NCBI GenBank assembly: GCA_002812745.2
Contig: NCSJ02000165.1
Span: forward strand, 28,537 to 92,536
DNA: 64,000 nucleotides
Direction of reading: 5' to 3'
Origin: Scytalidium lignicola
Lineage: Eukaryota; Ascomycota; Leotiomycetes
Shown here: positions 10,173-20,645 of the stretch, piece by piece
Layout of the letters: every line of letters begins with the position of its first letter
How positions within the stretch are numbered: the first letter of the stretch is position 1
Translations under genes and position numbers: made by a program
Notes under the pieces: model-generated
Told to the model about the DNA's origin: nothing
Database searches by the model: none
Seen by the model: the letters and a program-made list of their open reading frames with translations, nothing else

Positions 10173-13015
10173 TTATACAAGATCTTCCTCCTCCTCAACT
10201 TCATTCTCACCGTCTTTCGTAGTCGAAGGTGGCTTAGCTTCTTGTTTCCTCCACAACGAAGCTAGAAACTCACTTGTGCTTGCCTCGTCAATGCCCTTGT
10301 CTTCTCTCTTTTTCAAAAACCTAGGGAACCTAAGACTAAGGCCTCTTTCCTCACTCACCAGTCCAATAGCAGCGGTATATGTCGGACTAAGACTAATATC
10401 TGCAAAGCCAACCTCCCATACCTCCTGAGGCTCAAACCAAACATCAGGATAACCACCTTCATATTCAATGTAGCTTGGCTTCCCACCTAAAACTTGGTCT
10501 CCCCCTTCTTCATAATATGCTTTATTGGCCTTATAGAAGGTGTCGGTGAAGCCTGACATACATTTGCAGACTGCTTCAAGTGACCCTGTGGTTTCGTTGC
10601 GGACTGCAAGGAGAATTGGAGACCAGAACTTTGCTTTTCTACCTTGGCCGTGCCACGCTGCAACAGGGATGAGGTCAAGAGTATCAAAACTGCTGTGGTA
10701 GTCTTTCTTGACTTTCAACCATGAGTCAAGACGCTTGTCTGGTTCATAAGTTGCCAAAAGAGGCTTTCTTCTAGTCTTCTTCTCGGTATCCTTCTCCATT
10801 GAATTCTTTGTTCCCTTTTTATCTTTATGTCTGGGGATCTTTTCCTCAGACCTTGTAGTGACGCTATCTTCAACGGAAATGTCTAAGAGAGAAGGCTCTG
10901 ATAAATTATCAAGGATCTTAACCATGAGTCCCTCGCACTTGCTATCTGTTGCATTTTTGAAGAACTCCAAAATATTCTCTGAATCTTGAGAAGTGGCATC
11001 AATGCTTTTGACCCAAGTGAATCTGTGAGGGACCTCAACAAATAGACTTCTCAGCAATTCTCGCCGCTCCCGGAATGGGCGGCCTAATAGTGGTTCACCG
11101 TTCAAATACATCAAGTCGAAGGCGAAGAGGCAAACATCAATAGTAATACTCCCAACTGCTACGTCTCTTCTAGCTCTATTTGAAAGTACCTGAAATGTTT
11201 TAAGTTCTCCGGAAGACTTGTCAACTGCAACAACTTCGCCTTCCATAATGAAGCTGCTGACACCATCTCCACGTATCTTGGGCACCAAAGCCACGAGGTC
11301 AGGGTACTTATCGGTCATAAGTTCAAGGTGCCTAGAGAATATCGACACCTTCCCATCCTGATCACAATGTACCTGTGCACGTTGGCCATCGTACTTATAC
11401 TCGCAGCTGAAATTCCGATTCTGTAGCTTGATGAGCATCTCGGGAAGATCCCTTGTGATGTTGCCTAACATAGGTCGTAGAGGTATGTGTAAAGCTAAAT
11501 CGCATCGAATAAGCAGCTCGTCACAAACTCCTATTTCAAGCAGAACAGGGACAAGGTCATTATAGCTTGGTCTTCTAGCATAGCAGGCCTTTAAGATCTC
11601 CTCGGCTCTGGACCAAACTTCAGAAAGCGCATCCTTTTTCATAGCACTCAACTCCGTTTGTAACCGTACAGGAAAATCTGCACTGGGAGGTCGAGATAAC
11701 AAAAANCGCCCGTGATAGAGCGATAAGCATTGTAGTTTTGACAGCACCAATCCGAAGCTTTCCTCAAATTTTCAGTATCTTTACTGTGTCGTTAATGCAT
11801 ATGACTTACATGTTGGCACAGAGTCCGTACGATATATCGGCTTTCTTCAGCCCCTCTTGCGTCTTGCAATAGTCTATCGACGATCCTTTGCTTTACTTCA
11901 CCACTTCCAACTCCCTGTGTGCTAGCAATCTTGACAAGAGATTGATATACTCCCTTTACCGTCAGTGGTTTTGGCTTTCTCAGAGTATAACTTTGTCGCT
12001 TCTTTGCTTCTGCAGCTACATCCCCTGCATCTCCATACTTATCGTAGATAGATTTAAGAGCTCTACCATCCAACCCACAGACCTGTTTAAGTGCTTTAGA
12101 AATTGCAGAGCCTCCGAGCCCAAGCTCTAGGGAGATATATGGAGGAGATATCGCGTTGGTGGCAAGCCATACCTAGAGATCATGTCAACACAAAAATACC
12201 TAATTTATATGCTGGACGTATTGAAGTCAATATGACAGAGTTATTTAATTCCACTTATGTGAACGGGAAATCTTTGCAAATTTTATAGTACGATTTTCCC
12301 GAATATCAGGATAAACTTGAAATGAGAAGGTACATACTGCTGGCAGTAAACTAGTCGGATCACCTTCGATAATGATCCTCAGAGTATTGACAAGAGTGTC
12401 TACAATCTTTATTCGGCTTTGTGTCCCATTGACTAGCACAAAGCACCTAGTAAGAAGAGCATACGATGCATGCCCACCGTCAATCGACCAGTGCTTCTGG
12501 AGCTCGGGTACAAACTTAGACGGATCAAATGTCAATGGACTTTCATCCAGTGTGATATGTACAGATGTAGTATCTTCTGCCAACCCAGCAGATTGTAGAG
12601 TGAGAGTATTCTGAAGCTTCTTCTGAGATTGGGGAGGTTGACCCTTCACTTCGGAAAGCTCTTGTACCACACCTTGATTGTCGACTACCAGTTCTTCCGC
12701 GGCTGCTGCAGCGATAGGCGTAACGCTTGAGTTAGCAGTAGCTGGTAACTCTTTCGTGCCAGTCAAGACCGGCTTTTTTTCTTGGTCCTCCTTATCCCAT
12801 TCATCCTGTAGCTTCCTGGCGAGTTGCTCATCGGACAACTCCGTTGACTCGAGAGCATTTTGGTCATTATTTTCTACAGCATTTGGTGGCTCGGCCTGAC
12901 GCTGTTTTCCAAAGAAATAGTCCAAGCTTCGTCCAGCTACCGGAGAAGCTTTCGAGTCATGGTTCAGCTTACGTCGCTTTACAGGAGTCCCCATCTCGGA
13001 GGTATTGAGGCTCAT
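10173..13015 (-). CDS. LIG1: ATP-dependent DNA ligase I (about 874 aa, 3 exons; artefactual n in exon 3)
   Basis: Exons 13015-12338, 12172-11810, 11757-10173. It seals nicks in Okazaki fragments and excision repair (yeast Cdc9). The first 130 residues are disordered and carry a PIP-box-like segment, SLDYFF, at residues 30-35, but with Gly at the usual Gln place. Next come the ligase DNA-binding domain (YDKYGDAGDVAAEAKKRQ; RIVDRLLQDARGAEESRYIV) and the nucleotidyl-transferase motif KYDGQR near residue 466, whose Lys takes AMP, then FSRHLE, EGEVVA and a C-terminal OB domain. The n at 11706 adds one base inside A5; ignoring it restores LSRAFLLSRPP. Intron 2 (52 nt) uses an AAG acceptor. Divergent from the RINT1-like gene; no ACGCGT in its promoter. 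Confidence 0.95.
11706..11706. other. Undetermined base that shifts the LIG1 frame
   Basis: The n follows five A residues on the plus strand. Counting it breaks the ligase frame within a conserved block; dropping it gives continuous family sequence. I read it as a homopolymer sequencing or consensus error. Confidence 0.85.
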
Positions 13016-13419
13016 TCATAACTCATCCCAGCTGGTAAGTGGTTAACTACCGACCATGACTAAACGCCCGAATCATTCATACTTTTAAGAAAATTTGAAA
13101 TCAAGATATTCTCTATCATAATGCCACATACAAAAACAAACATGATTAATGCAGAATGATTCTTAGAAGAGACTCGCCATTCGTTAGGCCAGGATTATCC
13201 AAGAGCTATTCGATGACAGGCATCTCTACTGTATGCCGCCCGCCACCTTCGGCAGCTCAACCCCTCGCTAAAACCGCGGGTTGTTCTGAGCTTCGTTCGG
13301 TTGACAGCTCATACTGAAAACAAGTTCTTTTAAGACTAGAAGAATACCACGGCCTATACAGTATAACACAACTTTTATATCGAGCTTTGACCTTCGGAAG
13401 ATTCTATTGCAACTTTCGC
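13016..13419. other. Divergent promoter region LIG1 / RINT1-like
   Basis: 404 bp between two start codons facing away from each other. I found no ACGCGT box and no gene. Confidence 0.6.
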
Positions 13420-16046
13420 ATGAATTCCTCAAACGCTGACTCAGCCATGGAGAGAGATATTAGGCTTGAAGACTATATCAATGACAAAATCCAAACCGCA
13501 GCTGACCTGGGAAATCTTGCCAGCTTAATCAACAATGTAGAAATACAGCAAAAACAGCTGGAAAATCAGGTCAGTAGCTATTTTTGCCAATTGCTGTTTG
13601 AATGCTAATGGTTTAGTACAGTTAGAAGATGCAAGATTTAAGCTCGAGGAAGCCAGAAAGGCATCAGCAAACCATACAACATTTATGCTCAAGCGGACGC
13701 AAGAGTTTAAAGAGCACCAGGAGAACGTTCAGAGGAGGATGCAGCTAGTTACTTCTTCAGATACTCCAGCAGAAGCTGTACAACGTTTGAAAGGGCCAAT
13801 GGAAAAGCTTCGGAGGGTCGAGATTACGAAGCTATATGTCGATTTGCTAAAGGATGTGGATGTGTTAATTAACGAAGCTCGCGGCCAACTTCCTGGTAAT
13901 CCCAAAGCGGCCCTCAAGCCATATACTCGATTAAAAGAGTTGTCATTATACCTCCGAGAGCTCCAAGAACCTGCTGAGGGCGCGGCCGTTCACCTGGTTA
14001 CATATGTCGAAGGATCAACGAGTCGTCTCTGGGTGGAGATGAAGAGAATTATGTCTGATGATTTCGAAGTGGTTCTACGAAAATCCAATTGGCCTTCGCA
14101 GGGAGAGCCAACTGAGCAGTGGAGATCATGTTTTGGTAAGCTTCTAGACTTGCAGACCCCAGAAATTATGGCGGCAAATGAACCTCTGGTACTACTTCCG
14201 ATGAATGTATTAGCCAAAAGCTTTGTGCAGCAATTTAGATATCACTTCATGAGTGATAAACCTACAAATCACCCGCATAAGGTTTGCCATTTCCCTACTA
14301 TGTCCTTGACAGGATTTATCGCTAACCTAGCACAGCTCGGAGACTACTTCTTTGAATGGTTTATTGGAACAGTGACTAAATGGGAAGAATTCTTACGTGA
14401 AAACGTTGGCCCTATCTTAGCCTTGCATTTCAGAGGTAGTAAATTGGCTGGGAATTCTCTATACGTCGACCCTGTTTCTGCTTTTATTACAGCACTTCTC
14501 CCAGTATTGAAGGAAAGGGTAGACACTTTAACTACAACCATATCTCGCGAACCTCAGTATATGAGCAGTTTTATGGTTCAGTTAATGAATTTTGATGAGA
14601 CAATCAGATCGAGGTTTAACTACGACGGAGGAAACCCAGAATATGGATGGAAAGGCCTTTCTTGGGACATTCTAAATGTCTGGTTTGACCGATGGCAACA
14701 AATCGAGAAAGACTTTGCACTGGAGAGATATCAGGAAATTTTGGAGTCATCAGATAGTGGTTTAATTGACTACGACAGTGTTGGACCTGGAAAGACCAAG
14801 CCTACCTATGGTGCCATAAAAGTTATGGATCTTTTGAAGACTGTAACAAATCAGTACTCCAAGATAAGAAAATTCTCACATAAGATGGCTTTCCTGATCG
14901 ATATTCAAGCGACAATACTTGATAAATATTATGATCGTTTAAAGGATTCATTAGAGGCCTATCAATCTCTTACGTCAACAGTTGGTCGTACTTTGCACGG
15001 TGTAACTAAAGAGGAACGGGCAGCTCTTGAAGGTATTGGTGGTCTACAGAGTCTTTGTAAAGTATTTGGCAGCGCAGACTACATCATTTCGATGCTAGAA
15101 GAATGGACTAATGAAGAAGTAAGTATTACATATTTTAATAAATTTACGCCAACAAGGACATGTACTAATTATGACCCAGTTTTTTNATTTCTTTATGGGA
15201 CCAATTACAGAATAAAGCAAAAATCACAAATAGAGAAGGCAATCTTGCAGGACCCATGAGCTTCGATGAGGTTAAAGAACACACATCAGATTCTATGGGA
15301 ACAGAAACTGAAGTCGGCTCAGTGTTCGATGTCACAATATCCCAGTATAAACAACTTCAAAAACGAGCACAGAGCTTGCTTGTACAGCAAATCAAATATG
15401 CTTTCCCTGGTGTTTTTAGATCGTACCTAACTAAACCGCAATGGACGACTATTAATGGAGATGATTCACACGGTATGCTTTTAACTAATCCTATAGAGGT
15501 ATATAGCTAATTATATCAGAGGCTAGCTTATCCGTATTCAGCCCTACAGCCGAATTAGCGGAGCCTCTTCATGTATGTCCCCAGCAATTCTGTCTTTAAA
15601 GCTGTCTAGTGCTAACAATTATACAGATGTTGCATGAGCACATGGCCTTCCTTGGCAAAGCAGTAGCTCAAGCACCGTTTCGTCGTATCTGGCGAGATGA
15701 CTTAGAAAGCCTACAAGAGCTTCTCTGGAATGATGTTCTCATGGCGAAAAATTTCACCACTCGTGGTGCAGAACAATTTAAATCAGATATCGCCGCTATC
15801 CACGCCGTTATTTCATCTTACACTGGCATGGAATCTATGGGGATGTCGAAACTTCAAGAGGCAGTGGATCTGCTGAATCTCCCTTTGGAGGCTCCTGAGG
15901 GTGGGATATCTGTAAAGCAGGCAAGCGATGCCGTGTTTGCCAGCAATGCACAGGCGAAAGAAGTATTAGAGCAGTTGGGCTTCATACTATTGAGCAATAC
16001 TGAGGCAAGGGCCATAATACAGAGACGGGTTGAAGCAAGTGATTGA
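13420..16046 (+). CDS. RINT1: RINT1/Tip20 family ER tether subunit (about 803 aa, 5 exons)
   Basis: Exons 13420-13569, 13622-15118, 15180-15472, 15520-15572, 15627-16046. RINT1/Tip20 is part of the Dsl1/NZR complex that tethers Golgi-derived COPI vesicles to the ER. The N-terminus is coiled coil (LEDYINDKIQTAADLGNLAS; VQRRMQLVTSSD), and the C-terminal RINT-1/TIP-1 domain shows FVQQFRYHFMSDKPTN, GDYFFEWFIGTVTKWEEF, LWDQLQNKAKITNREGNLAG and MAFLGKAVAQAPFRRIWRD. Length is normal. Exon 3 starts with six T followed by an n at 15186; leaving the n out gives FFISLWDQ and restores the frame. Exon 4 is 53 nt, with borders chosen because they alone join the flanking conserved blocks. It ends 111 bp from the carrier gene stop on the other strand. 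Confidence 0.9.
15186..15186. other. Undetermined base that shifts the RINT1-like frame
   Basis: The n follows a run of six T at the start of exon 3. Reading without it gives FF-ISLWDQLQ, matching the family; with it the frame is lost. Likely a homopolymer artefact. Confidence 0.8.
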
Positions 16047-16157
16047 ACGTGTTATCTACATGGATAAACAACTGACATTATCAGTTGATGATAATAATTA
16101 GGAATGCAAGACTCCTGATTCACAAATTATAATTGAACCTATAGAATCTCCGTGGTC

Positions 16158-17298
16158 CTAATTAATAGCCCTCATCGTCATTTCCACTACAGCAAAAGTT
16201 CCTGCGCTAACAGGCATAGCTCTCAAGCAAGTTGGTCCAAGACCTTTCCAAAAACCCCTTATACCCTCTGCCTTGTATGTCTTCCTAAAACAATCATTCA
16301 TGCCCTTATATTTTTGATTCTCTCCGAAGCCATCGCTCTGCATCTTGCTTTTTACCACATCGAAAGGATAACTAGCAAGCCACAGTGCTTCACCAGCAAG
16401 CCCACCATAGAATGCGATCTTCCAACTTGGGATCTCTTTTCGGTCTATCTTATTTCTTAAAGCATCCGCATTCATCAGGTACTCGAACGTAAGAAACCAC
16501 ACTCCATATGCTTGGGCTTCTCTTATAATTGTAACTGCCTCTCCTCGATATAGTCCCTTAAGAACGCCTTCGTGGGCAGAGAGTTTACGGACGCAGTCTA
16601 GAGGTCCGTTGTATAATCTTCCGGCCCCATGTGGTTGAGTCTGTAACCTGATTCTCACGTGCTCAATTGGTCCTGAGATGACAGAGTTGGCTACACCAGC
16701 AAAAGCTCCCGCGGCATAGTATTGAGAGTAAGATAAACCAGGGGAAAGAGGATTCTTAGAGATATTATAAGCTTCAATTCGTCGGCGAGCTTCATGAAAA
16801 GCTCCGAATTGGACAGACACGCAGGCACCAATGCCAATAAGTGGTGTAAGTGTACCTTTGTAGAAAGCCAATGGGCCTTCTTTTACCCAGATGCTTTTGG
16901 CTGCTTCTAAAGCATTGGGATATTGATTGGAGGTCTGAAGTCGTACTTTCACAATATCAAATGGTTGACCTGGTTTGTTAGCTTTATATCGATCATATTA
17001 TCTCACTAACAACCAAAAAGAGAACGCTATGACAATAAATGAAACACCCCAAAATATAGAATTCCAAACATTACAGATCACAGCATTGTCATAGTACGAG
17101 AATATGCATGCCTCAGTCTATCAGCGTTCGAACACCCCGCCATGAACGCACGTGACCGTAGAACCGTAAAAGCAAGATAAAGCAAGAGTTTAACTTACCC
17201 AGTAGAACCTGAGCAATACCACCAGCAGCTCCAGCAAAGAGATCCTTCAGTGTCCGCGTCAACCCATGATCCTCCAAATCGGCGGCCGCATCCGCCAT
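16158..17298 (-). CDS. YMC1: Mitochondrial carrier, Ymc1-like (303 aa, 2 exons)
   Basis: Exons 17298-17199 and 16969-16158, with a 229-nt intron, long for this window. It is a six-helix inner-membrane carrier with three repeats, each with its PX[DE]XX[KR]-type signature: QPFDIVKVRLQ, GPIEHVRIRLQ and YPFDVVKSKMQ. The second has Gly-Pro-Ile-Glu, as seen in some carriers of the carnitine/ornithine branch. The start KDLFAGAAGGIAQVLLGQPFD resembles Ymc1 and acylcarnitine carriers. The substrate is uncertain: Ymc1 is linked to glycine/organic acid transport, while the carnitine carrier Crc1 is a close relative. ATG at 17298 is the first true ATG; the in-frame codons before it lack one. Confidence 0.85.
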
Positions 17299-17880
17299 TT
17301 TGTTCTCACTCGCCAACTTTCCCACCCCAGATACGTATTTGAAACGTCAATTCCGCCTTCCAGATCGATTCAGAATGCCAATTGGTACCTCAAAGAGAAA
17401 TATATGTGCAGGGAAGCTTAGAAATGTCATCCAATGTACGCAAAATCGGATTTAAGTACAGAGGGGCGAGTAAATAAGCGGTATGGAGATATTGTGAAAT
17501 GAAAATGATGAAATCGCCGACGTCGCTTGAGCTAGACCTTTTTCAACCTGAGGCAGAGCTCATATTATCAACTCCGCCATATTCCAGTCACTACTCCTTC
17601 CCCTGATAAAAACTCTAAATCTTTTCTTGAGGACTCTATTGTTGCAGGAAGAAAGGTACTTGGGGTGATTCATTCTTAATGCATATACACACCTGTCTAA
17701 GATGTTTATAAAATTCATATTAGACTGCTACTTGTTAATTTTGAGTGATTTCCCGACCACGATAAGCAAGCTAAGGGGATGATTTATCACGCCTGAAAGC
17801 CCGATAGCTAATGCATTTACATCTAGAGAATCTAGCTAAGGATTAATCTATACTCGGTTATGAGGAAGAAAATGCCTGAC
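17299..17880. other. Intergenic: carrier promoter and COG3 3' side
   Basis: 582 bp between two minus-strand genes. No gene, RNA or repeat recognised. Confidence 0.5.
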
Positions 17881-20414
17881 TCATGCGGACTCTGCACGAA
17901 CCATTCTCCATAACGCAACCCTAGTGTTTTCCTCAAAGTTTGCCTCCAGTAGTTTATCGAATTCTACACTTGCTTTTAGAGCCTCGTCTGTATTACGACG
18001 ATTATTTGACGTAATTTTTGACTGCCAATACTTAGCGAATCCCGTAATCTGCTGTACAAGGACTCTTTCCATTTCTTTCCTAGCGTCAAGGACCTGGTCG
18101 ACCACCGCCGGGAGAAGTTCACCATTGACTAAAGGCTTGATGTATGCCAGCGGATTCAAAAGTTGTCTTCTATCTTGTAACTGCTTAATTACAGCCCAAA
18201 ATGGAGAGAAGTCTAGTTCAGCAGACTGTCGAACGGAATCAGGTATTTCGTGAGTCAGGAATAGGTTTTCTATAAGAATGAGATTCTTAATGAGAAAGAC
18301 CTGTGCATTAAGGATACCTGAAGTGCGCTTAATAGTTGTTGCTGCTCTTTGGAGGGATTCTGTTGTCTGGTGAACGATTTCGTAAAGAACATCTCCCTTT
18401 TTCTATGCAATATGTTTAAGCCAACATTTTAGGGGACAGCTTGCGGAGATATCATGACTTACAGGCCGTTCAAATCTACTCTCATTATACAAAATAAGCA
18501 GGTCAATAGCAGATTTGACAGTAGGATAGGCAGTTGAGACTCCACCACTAACAGAAGAACCATTCTGAGCACTACTATTTTCTGACACTCGTTGGCTTTT
18601 CGATTTGGTTCTCCCGTTGACGATTGTAGGAAGCTCGAGGTCTTCTTCTGTAGGCTTGAAATGCTCTAATTCGGCGGCCGCTGCTATGAAAAGCGAATCT
18701 GATAAAGGCCAAAGATGTTCATTCAACAATATATAAGCCGCTTTTCGATGATCTTCAAGAGGGCGATCGACATCATCGTTACCCTCTGATGCAGACATAT
18801 ACATCGTTTCCAACCATCCGATGAGGTCGGCGACTCGGTGTAGATCTCTATTGCCGAGATATGGTTTCAGAAAGTTAACTAGAGTTGTAATATGAACCGC
18901 GAAACCCTTCTGCAACCGTTCAACATAGCTGCTCTTTTCAGCAACAGATCCAACAATCTTCTCCGGCTGGTACTCAATCATGAGTGGACCGCTCTGGAAT
19001 ATATCCTCCGTAAGTTTCGCCTCGTTATGGCAAATATCAAGCACATATTGAACACATCTGCGAGAGAACAGCTTGAATTCAGTTTCCGGCGATGGAGTGC
19101 TGGTGGCATATTTTTTGAGCTTTCGCTGGACCAATGGCACAACGAATTGACGACTTTTAATATATTCTTCAAGTAATTGATTGAATAGAAAGTGGTAACT
19201 CAAAACATAGGCCCCTCGTCGAACATGATCATCACAGTGACCAAAGGCGAATTCATCAGTCGTCAGAAATTTCACCAGCGGTGGCCCCAACCGGTCAACA
19301 AGAGACTCAAATTTGCCGTAGAATAATGCATACTCTGCAGTCTCGGAATGTTCTTTATCCCGGGTTTGTTTCACAACCTCATCTGTCACCTCACGGAGAT
19401 TTGAAGCGAAGGCTGTCTGAATAAGGGTAAGAGCCCTTTCAAGCAGAGAAATGTAACGCGTTTTATATGTCGCTGAATCGCGATAGTCAGGCTTCATAAA
19501 CGTTAGCTTCTGTTGTATTAAGTAAGGTAGAACCATTGTATCCTAAGAGGAGTATCTCTAGTCAGGCACGACAGGGTTGACGTACATGCTGATCCATGAA
19601 ATCTATACAAGCGTTCAAGTCTAACAGCATTCCCAAGAAGTCATCGCTCTTGACCAGTCTTCCAGACCCAGGAGCATTAAGCCTCCGTGTGAGAGGCTCT
19701 AGGTAGCTATAAAATTGTAAGTTGGTACCAACCTCGTCCGCTAGATTGCGGAGACGCTTTTGCTCTGCCAGAAGGTTTTCACACTGGGCTTGGAATGCCC
19801 TGCTCTGTGACTCGACGGTTTTGAAGGAGTCCGACAGTGTAGCTAATAAGTCTAATGCAGATACTGTGTCTTCTAACAAGTTGTCAAGGTGTTGTTCGGA
19901 TAGAGATAACTGATCTCGATATAACCTTCTTCAAGTCAATGAGGATAAGAGACCAAGAAACTAGCGTGCATACAAATACTCCTCTTGAGTAGCATTTAAT
20001 AGGTCATCTTCATATAAGTAGTAACGATTGGCAACATTATCTCTTCTCCTAGCAGGATCTAATACATCCAACTGGTCTTGGGACTTCTTCAATTGAAACT
20101 CTGTATGAATGTATGCGCGAGCGACATCATAAAAGTCGCTATAAGACTTGGCTCTTCTCGTTAAGGTCGGGCTTGGTGGGCCCTTCGGAATTTGCTCTTC
20201 CTCGTATATATCGAGAATTGGATCCACAGGCTCTGATATATGATTAGTGCCCTATATATACAGGTCAGTGGTGCTCTTCTCGCAGAAGAAATCCACCTAC
20301 ATTTTGTTGCCTTAATAAGGACTCTCTTCGACGATGTTTTACCGATTGGGAAGCCCCGCCATCTTTCTTCTGCTGCAGTTCTGGTACATAACTGTACCAG
20401 GCATCATCATACAT
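17881..20414 (-). CDS. COG3: Conserved oligomeric Golgi complex subunit 3 (about 778 aa, 5 exons)
   Basis: Exons 20414-20301, 20251-19974, 19928-19586, 19542-18463, 18402-17881. COG3 (Sec34) belongs to lobe A of the COG tether for retrograde vesicles within the Golgi. The N-terminal third holds the Sec34 region: SYSDFYDVARAYI, TQEEYL..LYRDQLSLSEQHL, EDTVSALDLLATLSDSFKTVE and FYSYLEPLTRRLNAPG. The rest is helical CATCHR-type rod (FGHCDDHVRRGAYVLSYHFL; CVQYVLDICHNEAKLTEDIF), with a Ser-rich disordered loop around residues 550-590. Length fits. The intron between exons 2 and 3 is only 45-48 nt and ends in AAGAAG, a tandem acceptor; I chose the upstream one, which keeps an Arg before LYRDQ. Divergent from the Fmp25-like gene (231 bp). 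Confidence 0.92.
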
Positions 20415-20645
20415 AGTTGGTTTTTGGACTCGGACATGGGGTAGGTCAAGGCTGGGAAACACCAAATTCAAGAGTATGTTTAGGTGTCAACGCACGGACC
20501 ACGAGGCTCCACGCGAAATCCGGGGGACCAAAGATCGCAAGGCTGAAATAAGACTGATGCAGTAGGTACTAGCTGGAATTCTTCAAGCATTTACGACATT
20601 TACAACATCTTTACCTACTATGAATTAATCCTATTAATAAACAAT

